DNA of 64,000 bases from Coprinellus micaceus (taxonomy: Eukaryota; Basidiomycota; Agaricomycetes; Agaricales; Psathyrellaceae), in assembly GCA_951394405.1 (NCBI GenBank), contig OX596343.1:372001-436000 (forward strand), given 5' to 3'. The notes beneath the pieces were generated by a model, which saw only the letters and a program-made list of their open reading frames with translations, was not told where the DNA came from and did not search any database. This document shows positions 46,433-57,499 of the stretch, one piece after another. The stretch's first letter is position 1, and each line of letters opens with the position of its first letter. Position numbers and translations under genes: made by a program.

Positions 46433-47147
46433 GGACCCTGTACTTAATCGGGCTGTTTCGCAGCGCCATTCGGCTGCTTTTGGCTACTCTTGGCGGCGCT
46501 AATCATGGGTTCCCAGTGTGTTTCTCAGCATCGCAACTTGTACGCGCCGTTCTCCTCGTTTCAGGTATATATTCAGCTGACATGAAACGCGTTTTCCAAC
46601 CAGGAGCCCGCGTGTCCAATCTCACTAAACGTCCCTCCGAGTCCTTGGACTGCATCGTCGGTTCGTGAGCGGAGATATGTGACAGAAAACGGAGAGGATC
46701 GTTCACGAAAAGACCCGTGAACCTTAAGCAAAGGTGGAAGGATTCGGGAGCAAAAGGGGCACCAAATCTTGTCCCAATATATTTACCCCTTCCCAAAGGT
46801 ATCCGCAATAGTCCAAGGCACGACGGCATCGATCAAGGCACGCCAGGGCCACGTTACCATGCTAACGCGATCCATAAGGTGAATTTGCCGCCTTTGTACA
46901 TCGCCTGCTAAAATGAACCCTTTTGCTAAACGAACAGTCGCAGATGCCATGATGCATGGAACGACGATATCGAAAGCCAGGGTTCGCTCCTCCCCGTCAT
47001 CGTCGCTGAACCGCCTTCCCTTCCCTTCTCCTTGGACCATCACCTGCGGGACTTGATATATCAGTCCCACTCCTCTTTTATACTACTTTTCCCGACAAAA
47101 GTCGCCGGGCCACATTCCTTCGGTTTTGGTCCTTTACGCTCATTAGA
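46433..47147. other. Intergenic region
   Basis: No gene is supported. A 95-codon minus-strand frame (46783-47070) has no recognisable motif. Confidence 0.4.
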
Positions 47148-49081
47148 ATGAGCGCGTCCTCGAGTGCGGGCGGCTCATCGTTTCCTCCAACTCGAAACCC
47201 TGCCCAACGACCCCCCATTCCTCGTGCTGCCACACGACCAAAGCATCACCGCACTTGTCGCTGCTCTCAATGCTACCTACGGTCCAGCCTCTTCCCGAGA
47301 GGCCACAGAGGTAAGATAGAGCTTCCCCGCCCCACCTGGTTGGAATCCCCAAGCACTGGTATGTTGGTACATCCGCCCGGCCCTGCCAGCAGCTGATATT
47401 TTTTACAGGAACGGCGAGCTTGGAACTACCTCGGTCAGCGCCTGGGAGCAAAAGCAGCGACCCAGGTGGGAAAGGGAAGGAGCGGGAGATAGTCTCACCG
47501 ATCCCAAGCTGGAGTCATGATGTGAGGAGATTGGAGGGTCAGTTGGTTGGTCCGAGTCGTCGTAAGTGTATAATCATCATTATATCCTGGAGGTGAATCC
47601 TGATTCGAGGCCCTCTATAGCACCGTCCCCATCATGGCACCAGGGCGAAGCGGTCGGGAAACGGCCAACTTCACGGGCACGAAAAAATACCATGCGACCT
47701 TCCACGTCGTCAAGCACCAATCTAATCCCCCGTTTCTCGAGGGCTCCCAGGAGCCCAGCTCGAGAGACAAGTGCAGCTGGTAGGTGGGCTTCATCGTCTG
47801 GGGGAAGTATCCTCACTCGTTCATTGATCAGGACCTTCCTCTCGTCCTCCGCGACTGTCGGGGAATGAGCCTATGGTGGTAGACTCTCGAACCACTCCAC
47901 GCATGTCTCAACGTTACCCCGAGAGATACGAACCGGTGTTTCTTACTCCAGTGATGTCTCCGGCACCTCCAACTGGGCTTCCACCACGGGCAGGCAGTAA
48001 ACGAAAGCTGTCGGAGCTGTATGGTGGGTGTACTGCCGCCATGCGCTTTAACAGCGTTCTGACTGACGCCCCTCATCGATCGATAGATACTCTCGACCCG
48101 ACGGAGCATGTTTTAGATTTTCGCAATCCACCGCCACCACAAGGGCGAGGTATGATAACCATCTCCTCCCCGTTCCTCATGGCATTCACCTTGCAACCCA
48201 TTCACTTCTAGAACCATTACGAGGCTTCCCCAGGCAGCGTGTCAAAACGAGAGGCGACTCCGCCGGCTTAAGCTCAGGCTACTCACGGCAAGGTAAGTAA
48301 ACTGGGTGTAACCCCGACAGTCGATCTGGGTTTTTGTGGCTAGCTTTGGCTAACAGAGTTTCGATTTGTCGTCCTTTTCCCTCCAGGAACGCCGGAACCC
48401 CATGTCCCATCATATCGATCTCACGTCTCCGAAAATGCAAGTGCACGGGGCCAGTTGGCCACGGGGACCGCAGGTACGAAGGCAGGTCCTGAAGGCGTTT
48501 TGCCACTCTAATCCGCAGTTACCAATTCTTCTAGGTCCGAGCACGTCGAGACCTCGCTCTGTGTCGGAAGTAGGACTCTGGTCTACAGGTGCGGGACCGT
48601 CCCGCAGGTCTCGAGGGTCACCTTCATCCGAGGGTATGATAATTCTCGAAATAGTATTCACTTACTAATGCGTTGTGCTGACTGGGGTCTCGCAGGTCAT
48701 CGACCACACCGTTCACCACTGGGAGAGCCACCGACGAATAATACTGAACCCCAATCTTCCATGTCGCGCTTTAGCGCCAGAACTCACAATCCCGTCCCTT
48801 CTATGTCGACCCCCAGAGCAAGCGACGACGAAGAGGGTCACGCTTCGGGGTCTCAAGGAGGATCCTCTGCACCGCCGTCGCAAACGAACATCCGGTTTCG
48901 AGAACCTCTCACCGCCAACTCTCGTCAAGACCGCCGTGTCGTCAAGGGAGGCGTAGCCACCATCCAGGTGAAATGGGACTCCGATCGGAAACGCAGACAA
49001 GGGTACTTTGCACCCGACGCTGGGTCCGAGAAGTCCAAGTTTCGTCACTACAGTAAAGAGGACTGCTGTTTCGACGAATAA
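47148..49081 (+). CDS. Intrinsically disordered protein, 9 exons, unknown function
   Basis: Not recognised. Exons 47148-47310, 47409-47561, 47621-47779, 47832-48023, 48087-48149, 48212-48292, 48387-48473, 48535-48633 and 48696-49081 join without a frame error to give 460 residues. Every intron but the last joint leaves a one-base overhang (phase 1), a regular pattern that supports the model. The protein is rich in Ser, Pro, Arg and Gly (SSAGGSSFPPTRNPAQRPP, RPSTSSSTNLIPRFSRAPRS) and has no membrane segment. Only the C-terminus looks ordered: GGVATI-QVKWDSDRKRRQGYF followed by FRHYSKEDCCFDE. A nuclear or cytoskeletal scaffold role is possible, but nothing in the sequence decides it. Confidence 0.7.
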
Positions 49082-49736
49082 TTTATCATCCGTACAGCTT
49101 CATGGTCGGTGGATGTGCGGTTGCAAGGCAGTATGGCATGGTGCGCCCCTGCATTCACTCATTATACCCTACTCTTTCTTATAATCTGCACGCCTTGTAT
49201 ATTGGTCTCACCAATAATCGCATCTTGGAATATTGAACCCTCTGGTCGATGGTCGTCGACCCCTGGTAGCTTGGCGCTGCGACGGACAGCCTCGTTTACG
49301 ACAACGCGTAGAATGATCCATTCTCCTGGGGGTCCTTGCCCGGATGTGCGTCTGCTTCCAACGCCCCTCCCTATCTCCCTTCGCACACCGTCTCGGTGAC
49401 TATCCCTTTTTTCCCCATCCCAATTTTCACCTGAAAAGAAATTTCAGCCCACCCGGAATTCGCCTTGACAGGATTGTCAGCGACCAATTCACTTTTCGAG
49501 GGCGCACCGGAATTAGCGCCGAGGCGAGGTGGGAAAGAGTCTAGACCGCCGGTCGATTTATGCGGCGTTGCCCAGTGTCGTCATTACCCCGCCACAGTGT
49601 CTTACCCCTGTCTTTGAGGGTGCTGATCGACGTTTCTGGGTGGAACAAAATCAAGCGACATCCCTCCGATAACGGATGTCCCTTTCTTCGACAAAACATT
49701 CAAGTCGAAGTCGCCAAGGATCAAATTAAACGTATC
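49082..49736. other. Intergenic region
   Basis: No gene is seen. TTAGCGCC at 49513-49520 lies about 220 nt before the methyltransferase start. Confidence 0.45.
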
Positions 49737-50794
49737 ATGTCGTCAGGCACCATCCACACCAACCAAGTCATGGAGTCGAAGAAGGAGGATCAGAAGAAAG
49801 TTCAACAGATCGTCAAACCGGACGATCCATTGAGTTGGGAAAATGCCTGGTGAGTCTTCGAGTTGGCTGGATGCTCGATGTACACCCCCGATTGTATTGG
49901 CGTCGCTTATTTCATCTGGGATGGTAATGGAAATACAGGAAGCAGAATATTACTCCATGGGATATGGGTGGCGTTCAGCCCTCGCTCAAGGAGGTTATGG
50001 AGAATTCCAGGATCCCTTTTCCCCGGTCTGGCAAAGTCCTGGTCCCCGGATGTGGCGCGGTGAGTGAGCCCGTTGCGCGATCCGATTCCCGTTCGACATC
50101 GAGTCTAACCTAAATTGACCTTTCGGGACTTCTGCCAGGGATATGACGTTTTCTACTTTGCGGGCCTCGGACTGAAGGCAATGGGCATGGATATCTCAGA
50201 GACTGCGGTGGAGACGGCGTACAAGTACGTACTTAACGGCTGCACACCTACGTCGGGCTCGTCGGATTGTACTAATCGGATCGCTCACTCGCATCATCCG
50301 ACGGTCAATCGTACATCATCTCAAGGGCACGTTACAAGGAGCCCCAGAATGTTTTTGACAACTCCGATTTCGTCGCCGCCAATTTCTTCGAATACAGCAA
50401 TATCATCTTCCCCGAGGATCGCTTCGACCTTGTTTACGACCACACGCAAGTATCCGCATCACCATCTGCCCACCTCGCCAAGACATCTAAGGAACGGAGC
50501 TGACTGACCCCCCACAGATTCTTCGTCGCCATCCCTCCTGCCAAGCGTAGCGACTGGGGAAATGAGATGGCCGCCCTCATCAAGCCTGGAGGATACCTGA
50601 TCACCGTTGTCTTCCCTATTCTCCCCCAAACAAACACGGGACCGCCTTACTACCTTCGGCCTGAACACTATGACGAACCTCTCGCGGCGAACTTTGAGAA
50701 GATCTATAGCAAGGTTCCGACCAAGTCCTCCCCGAGCCATGAGGGCTTGGAGCGTGTGATGGTTTGGCTAAGGAAGGACCTGAGCCAGAACTAA
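49737..50794 (+). CDS. Thiol methyltransferase (TPMT family), with a GC-AG intron
   Basis: S-adenosylmethionine-dependent methyltransferase of the thiopurine/thiol methyltransferase group, which methylates sulfur or halide compounds in the cytosol. Exons 49737-49849, 49939-50059, 50139-50224, 50326-50445 and 50518-50794 join in frame; 238 residues. Signatures: WKQNITPWDMGGVQPSLKE, motif I KVLVPGCGAGYDVFYFA, GMDISETAVETAY, FDLVYDHTFFVAIPP and GGYLITVVFP. The fourth intron begins AC/GCAAGT, a GC-AG intron with an otherwise perfect donor. It is required to read YDHTFFVAI. The frame is open further upstream, but 49737 is the first ATG matching the usual length. Confidence 0.88.
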
Positions 50795-50810
50795 ACGAGG
50801 CGCGGCGAAC

Positions 50811-51068
50811 TCACAGATTGAAAGTGTAGAAGTACCGACGGGGTGACAAAGACCAACCCTGCTTCTCGTGAATGAGGCGGAATCTGTACCTACACTTTTT
50901 ACCAGGATCGGTTGAATGAAGCCACTGTTTGTGTGCGTCGACTTGTGGTGGCTTTGAATCAGGCACCCGAGGATCCACCCAATGTCCGACGACCTCCACT
51001 GCAGTTCCGGAGTAAGCCAGACTGACATAGATTGGGTGTAGATCTTGCGGCATCGCTTCGGTACCCAT
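50811..51068 (-). CDS. Possible small protein, 85 residues
   Basis: An uninterrupted frame with a good ATG (MGTEAMPQDLHPIYVSLAYS) and balanced composition (VEVVGHWVDPRVPDSKPPQV, KKCRYRFRLIHEKQGWSLSP). It lies between two convergent genes and has no family I recognise. It could be a genuine small conserved gene or chance in a 3' flank. Confidence 0.35.
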   Translation of the reverse strand: MGTEAMPQDLHPIYVSLAYSGTAVEVVGHWVDPRVPDSKPPQVDAHKQWLHSTDPGKKCRYRFRLIHEKQGWSLSPRRYFYTFNL

Positions 51069-51416
51069 GCCTATCTCATCACCTATCTGAACGAAGGTGG
51101 TGGCCTGCGGCCCCTTCGCAGGCGAACCTTCTCAGAAGGCACACGATACCGGTTCCGCCAAATGTAGGTTCGTCGAGGAAACGCAGATACGCACTAGACC
51201 CGAACCGATGAGAAGGGAAGACCTGGAAAAGCACACGCACGTCGGAAAGCTCCGAAGATTGTCAACAGTCAGAAGGGTTCAACCTTGGTTCAACCCCCCT
51301 TTCGCCGACCAACTCGGGGAAAGAACCTGTACTTCATAAGATACTTAGTGGGGGAGAGAGTGGCCTTAGAATTTCGTATGCTGGAGTACTTTTGACGTGG
51401 AGAAGCAGACCGCAGT

Positions 51417-52378
51417 TTACTTCGCCCCAGTGGCCTTCTGAAGGGCCTTGAGGACGTTGTCGATCTCTCCAATGTACCTGTCGGTCAACTTCTGGAACTA
51501 TGGTCACACAAACGATGGCAATCAGTGGGCATATCATCGAAATAGGGTTCAAGCCAACTCACCTCCTCGACCTCAACCGAGTGCTTTTCAAACTTCCCCT
51601 TCCTCAAACTCGCGGAGTGGTGTTTCCGCACCTGGGTCCTGATTTCCTCTGCCTTCTTCTTGGCTGCAGCGTAGAGTGCATGGCGAGCCTCAACCGTTGG
51701 CCTGAATGAACCACATTTGGTGAGCATATCATATCTCGGCAGAACCAGCGTCGTGATGGACGTACTTGGGAATGGGAACCTTAATGGTTTGGTTATCGTG
51801 CTTATGGGGCACGACACCAGGAATATTGCAAGTATACAGTGCAGATTCGACGTGTTTCATGTTCTACTGGAGCAAGCGCTCGAACTCAGCAAAGCAGCCA
51901 CTTTACAATCACGCAATGAGGGGTTCCTTACATGTTCGTCAAACAAGGTTATCAACAACGTTGTCCCCTCTCGTACACCGACAGTAGCCAGAGTCTCTAA
52001 TGGGTGCTCCGTTGTATCTCCAGGAATCTTGACACGAACAGGTGACAAAATAGCCGGCGTAACACGTCCACTTGCCCGCGTTTCGTAGCCAGCACACTCC
52101 TTCCGGAACCACTCGACGGCGGTCTTCATCGCCCCTTCAGCCTTCTCGTACTCCTTCTTCGCATCCTCATCCACAATCTTCAGCTTGGACCCAGGAACGA
52201 TGTTCGCCGTCGACTTGGCTTTCCCTTTCGTCGCGTAGAATCGCGCCGAGGATGTTGCTGACATTGCAGAGCATCGGGTGGCTACCGCAGAAATTCGGGA
52301 TGAAAATTGGGTTCTTGGAACACCATTCGAGCGAAGAGAGGTCAGAAGTCGTTGAGAGAGGGTACGAGAGAGCGACAT
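51417..52378 (-). CDS. RRF1: Mitochondrial ribosome recycling factor
   Basis: Splits post-termination mitochondrial ribosomes; nuclear gene, mitochondrial product. Exons 52378-51932, 51863-51766, 51701-51563 and 51497-51417 join in frame; 254 residues. The first ~50 residues form an Arg/Ser-rich presequence (MSLSRTLSQRLLTSLRSNGV). RRF marks: SPVRVKIPG, HPLETLATVGVREGTTLLIT, HVESALYTCNIPGVVPHKHD, TIKVPIPKPTVEAR and FQKLTDRYIGEIDNVLKA. All three introns are confirmed by conserved text across the joints. A double telobox and two GGGCGC motifs lie 55-90 nt upstream. Confidence 0.93.
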
Positions 52379-52432
52379 GGTAGTGGTAAGAGGTCAAAAG
52401 GGTTAGTTCCGCTGGCCCAACTTCTATTCGTT

Positions 52433-52445
52433 AACCCTAACCCTA
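52433..52445 (+). promoter_or_regulatory. Double telobox upstream of RRF1
   Basis: AACCCTAACCCTA, two telomere-type units, about 55-67 nt before the RRF1 start. It is probably a Tbf1/Reb1-type regulatory site rather than an old telomere. Confidence 0.45.
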
Positions 52446-52452
52446 CACCCCG

Positions 52453-52472
52453 CCGGGCGCCTCTGGGCGCCT
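52453..52472. promoter_or_regulatory. Two GGGCGC motifs upstream of RRF1
   Basis: CCGGGCGCCTCTGGGCGCCT lies 75-95 nt before the RRF1 start. It holds two copies of the motif found before other genes of the window. Confidence 0.35.
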
Positions 52473-52942
52473 ACTGACCCTCCTCGACGTACCTTCTAAG
52501 TTCAAATATCCCTTGAAAGATTTTCCGCGGACATATATCAATTACACACGAATAATAAGCTGGAAGAATACAGGTGTAGAGTAAATGGGCACCAGGCATG
52601 CAGGATAGAAGGGTACGAAGTGCGCAGGCTTTAGAACGAGTGTAAGGTGGAATAGTGTAGGCTGCATAGAAGGAGACAGAGGGGCGGAGTCAAAACCATT
52701 ACAACTGAATGTCGAAGGTAGAATAGAATGGAGAATGGTACAGTTATGAACGTGAAACGGGGAGTAGTATGTACAATTCTAGTTCGGATCTCATGCATAC
52801 GAGGTCGAAGAGGGGCTACAGTAACGAGAATAGGTATAGGAAGAGAAGAAGAGGAATGAATCTAGGGGAAGCATGGGCAGCATGTCGTGTGCCACAGTAA
52901 AGAAATCTATAGGGTTGGCGAAGCATGGTGTGAATGTGGTTT

Positions 52943-55900
52943 TTACTGGAGGACGCGCCCTCGGTCGTCCAGGCCGAACAAGTTCGCTATAATGCTATCA
53001 GCACTATGACAATCAGTATCGTGGAAGAACAAGACGTACCCAGTTCTCTAACGGTGAGCTTCCCGATCTTCTTTCCCTTGCCTTCACCCAAGCTCCCATC
53101 AGCAAGGGACTGCTTGCGCTCCTGAAGAGCCATGATACGATCCTCAACGGTGTCAGCAATGACGAGCCTATCGACCTTGACGGGGAGCTTCTGGCCAAGA
53201 CGATGAACGCGATCCCAAGCCTGGGATTCGACCGCACGAGACCAAGCAAGGTCGAGGGAGATGACGTTGTTGGCACGAGTGAGGTTCAAACCGACACCTG
53301 TAAGAAGAATGAGTGGCCTGGCTTTGGGGAGACCGGCGGCGACGCAACGTACCACCGCACTTCAAGGACATCAGCATGATCTTGGCCTTCTCTTTTGACA
53401 TGAATACTCGAACGGCGACGTCGCGCTTGTCGCGGTTCATGTCGCCCTGGTACTTGACATGTCCGATACCCTTCTCCGATAGGTAGTCGGAGACGAGAGA
53501 GAGACACGCGGTCCACTGGGAAATGATAAGGATCTGTCCGCGATAGTCAGCGCGTTATCCATTACCGGTCAAAGTGAGCACACTTACCTTCTCATCCGGT
53601 TTCTCCTTGAACTTCTTGACAATAAGCTCCATCATATACTTCATCTTCGTCGACGGCAAGAACCTAGGCATCTTCTCCATCGCCTCGACCTCTAACTGAG
53701 CCTTGGTCTTTGCACCGAACAGGACACCCCGGACCTCGGCCGTCTCCACTTCGTCCTCCTCATCCGAATCAAGGATGACATGCGCGCGACGCTTGCCCAG
53801 CTTCTTGGCTCGCTGCCCCTGCTTCATCTCGCGGCGAGCATCCTTCTCCTCCTCATCTTCGTCATCCTCAACGATGAAGTCATCCATGTCTTCATCGTCT
53901 TCATCGTCGTCGTCGTCGTCGTCGTCCATCCCCTTGTACGCCCCTCGGCTGTGCTTAACAGCCCGTCCTTTGGCCTTGCGACTCCGAGTCGGGGAGGTGT
54001 AAATCTCGTCGACCTCCATTTCGGAGTCAGGAACCTCTTCCTCGCTGTCGTCATCAAGGGCGTTGGGGTTCAGTTCCTTATCCGTAGGCTCGAAGGCAGC
54101 GCGGGTGAACAACAGTCCCTTATCGACAGCAGCTCGACAGACGGGGCATGGACGCTGGTCTTTGTTCCTGTTCCCGTCCGCGTCCAGCTCACCCGAAGGG
54201 TTGTTCAAGACGTCCACTAGGAGCGTGTTTAAGGAGGGCTCGAAAGAAGAAAGAAGGGTATGGTACTTACTGATACACTCCTTGCAAAAGGTATGCTTGC
54301 AGGCGGTGAGAACGCAAGTCTCGCTCATAACGTCGAGGCAGATGGGACAGTCCTCCCCGTCGAGCGCAGCATCAGCAGACTGGAGAAATATAAAGCTCAG
54401 CAGTGTCCAAGGGATGGGCTGTTGGAATACGCACCTCCTTCTCTGCTTCCATGCGGGCGACCATGCGATCCTTGAGGCGTCGCTTCACTTCATCGACCCA
54501 GCCGGCAGACATGAGCTTGTGTGCACGGGAAACCTCGCTCGCAACCTCGGCCTTGACGTTGGTGTCCTCGTCGGCACCGACGAAGGCGGCGACATCTTCC
54601 TGGATCAAGCAAGGGTGCGAGCAGATTTGCCGTAGACGCAGAAGGAGTACGAGAACTTGGTGGTAGTTTCTGGAAGAGGACGTCAGCACGTGGGAGGACG
54701 AGAGGGTAGACACGGACTTACTTGAGCACAGTCCCAGCGCGAAGGTATCGGTTGAAGGTAGCCTGCGAACGAGCCTCGACCTGGAACAAATATTAACGAG
54801 TGTTACCAGCTAGAGGCAGAGACAAACGTACCATCTTGTAGATGTCGGCCTCCTCCTCACTGAAGTGGAGAGCCGTGATATCAATCTTCTTCTCTGGAAG
54901 CTCAATCAACTTCTTCCCATCTAGCATCGACTCCTTGGTGCGCCGAAGCTGGAAGGTGGTAAGGATGGCTTGAAGTCGGGTGACAGCGAGGCTCGCTAGA
55001 ACATCGTCAGCCAGTTGTAGCGCGATCTGGTCGAACAGTGGAGGACTTACGACGCTTCTTCTCAACACGTGCGATGTGCTGGTTGAAGTCCGACCAGTCG
55101 TACCAAGGTCGGACCTTCAAGAATCGCATGTAGGCATAGGTGTCGCTCAGCCCGTTGATAATGGGCGTTCTGCAGGATGGAGGGTCAGCTTCAAGCGTCT
55201 GGAAATTAGATCATTCCTTACCCAGTCAGACACCACCGATACGTCGCAGTCAATTCACTGACAGCCCTAGAGGCGCCTGTTTGCAGGAATAGTCAGTTCG
55301 ATAGTCTACAGGAGCCAGGTGCACGCTTACGGGTAGTTTTGTTGCGAATGTTCTGGGCCTCGTCGAGGATAATGCGGTAGAAGTCCATCTGGTAAAGAAG
55401 TCCCGCCTTTTCTTTCCGCTTGGAGACCTTCGTCTCGAGAGTCTCGTCGTCGGAATCGTCAACGATGAAGGAACCTTCGCGCTTCTTCTGCCGCTTAGCC
55501 TTGGCCTTCCTCTTGGCCTCACTCTCGTAGTCCGGCCATTCCATAGCCATGGTCTAATAAATCATCAGTTCCAGTTCGGCATGATCTAGAACAGCGATGC
55601 TTACAGAATAGGTTGTGAGGAGGACATCGTACTCCTGAAGATCGCGTACCCTCCTTGGTCGATTAGAACCGTGGTAGATCAGGACCTTCAGGTCGCAGTT
55701 GGTCTTGGTCTCGATCTCGTACTTCCACTGATCCAGCAGTGCAAGCGGGGCGAGAATAAGGTTGATCTTCTTATTCGGATCCTGAGACCTGTTCTTTACC
55801 ATGAGGGCCATCCTAGAAGTATCACTGGTAAGCACGCATGGTACTTTTTTCAAACCAAGGGACGTACATTTGGACGGTCTAATCGGAACCGGGAAAGAAA

Positions 55901-57499
55901 GCACGGATCGTTAGCATCGCGAAGTGGACCTCTGAATCAACGAGCAGTGACATACCTTGCCCAAACCCATATCATCAGCAAGGCATCCTCCCTTAAGGAC
56001 ACTCGCCTCGCGGTCAACCATCCAAGAAACACCAATGACCTGGTGAGCCATGAGAGGGATCTCCATACCGGGAAGGATATCATCGAGATCTTTCAAGCTA
56101 AGCTTCGCGAGATTCTCGACGACACTGGCGCTCTTATCGAACGTCTCAGCGTTTCCGGCGAGCTTGAGGAATTGGTCGATACTAGAAGAAAAGAGATATA
56201 CGTCAGACAATGTACGCAGATGGTAGAGGGTAGGAGGGCATACTCGTCGGCCCTCGCGTGAGGTCCTTCATACAAGTCTCTGCCTCGGCCGAAGAACAGC
56301 CCATCTTCGTCTCGGGCGTCCTTCATGGGGGGTGGAACAGGCACCCCAGCTTTATCCAAGAGCCGCCTTGCCAATACTTCACCACCTTCGAGGAGCTGTT
56401 CGTAGCGTCTTGGGCCGTCTGAATCATCGCTGTCGCTGTCGCTGCTCTCAACATTGCTGGCAAGAAGAACCGAAATTGGGGTATGCTGAGAAGTGTTGGC
56501 TGCTGCCGGTCCGTGGGCGGGGATGGCGGGTGTCCGAGACGAAGCAATCGGGGTGGTCCTCTGCCCAACAACCTCCCTCTTAACGAGAGCGAGAGGATTG
56601 GGCTCTGGCTTAACGATGGTGCTGGATCCAAGAGGATTTCGGTTCAAGCCAGACCCAGAGGCGACTGCGTTCACCTGCTCACGCTTCACGACTGAATTGA
56701 CCGGGGCGTTAGTCGGCTCAACCTTCATTGGGAAGTGCGAGGCGGGCAACTGCCTCTGAACCCTACTATGCAGCTGCTGTCTGGCTGCAAGCAGGGCTCG
56801 CTGTTGAAGGGTGAGCGCAGGAGGGGGGTTTTGTTGCTGGTGTCGTTCAACATGCATCGCCCAGGGGGAAGGACCAGTTACAGCGGGTTGGGCGGAAGGG
56901 AAAGATGAAGCGCCCGCTGCCTGCAGGTGGCGCATCGAGGGCCCAGGGTGAAGGGCAAGGTCAAGGCGAGGCTCCTGCTTCGGAACCACTGGGAGGTCCA
57001 TTAGATGTAAGTCCAGGGCGAAAGGAAGGAGTGTTTGAAAGAGGGAACTAAACACACCTGCCAAGGATGGCTCAGCCCTGACCACAGGTCGGCTAGTGAG
57101 CGTCGCGATTTGAGCTTTCAAGCTGTCCCTTGTCTCCTTGAGCTGGGCGAGCTGGTTTCGGTAAGTCACAACCCTGGTTTCCTCGCCCTTCGTCTTGTTC
57201 TTCTTGCGCACAGCTCTGTCGTAGATGGGCTCGATGCGGGAAATATCCGCTAGTATGTCTCGGTACTTCTCACGGAGCTCATCGACGTCTGCAGTGGAGG
57301 CAGGCGCGATAAGCGCAGGAGCAGTGTTGAGGGTCGTCCTGTTCGTAGCAAGGGGAGACCTCGGTGGGGCATCTTCGTAGCGAGCTTTCTTCGCTGGTAA
57401 TGGACTATCGAGTTCCTCGTCCTTCACCCTGATATCAGGCGGGGGATTGGCAAAGGCGGTGTCAGAGTGGCGTTTGAGGGGCACAACTGAGGTGTTCAT
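52943..57499 (-). CDS. SNF2-family translocase with internal RING finger (ULS1/RAD5-like)
   Basis: Large nuclear DNA translocase with ubiquitin-ligase potential, acting in DNA repair or chromatin. About 16 exons join in frame for roughly 1235 residues. Order: disordered N-terminus; helicase start HQVIGVSWMVDREASVLKGG; Walker A DDMGLGKTVQM; DEAQ box in RIILDEAQNIRNKTT; WCLTGTPIING; RING finger CPICLDVMSETCVLTACKH then CPVC; a highly acidic Asp-run; then the second helicase lobe ILIISQWTACL, YQGDMNRDKR, LKCGGVGLNLT and the QAWDRVHRLGQ motif. Walker A is finished by an 11-nt exon (55878-55868, ACCGTCCAAAT) giving TVQM. The RING between lobes is the RAD5/RAD16/ULS1 arrangement. A 69-nt in-frame intron near the N-terminus (about 57058-56990) may be optional. 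DEAQ rather than DEAH/DEGH is typical of the group. Confidence 0.92.

Larger units (their letters stand above)
52379..52942. other. RRF1 promoter and SNF2 gene 3' flank
   Basis: No gene is seen. The sequence near RRF1 is described above; the rest is AG-rich 3' flank of the SNF2 gene. Confidence 0.5.

Noticed and set aside
52433..52445. Interstitial telomere remnant
   Set aside because: Only about two repeat units and a promoter position. A telobox is the simpler reading.
53898..53930. Trinucleotide repeat as a mobile or unstable element
   Set aside because: It is coding sequence for the acidic Asp run of the SNF2 protein.
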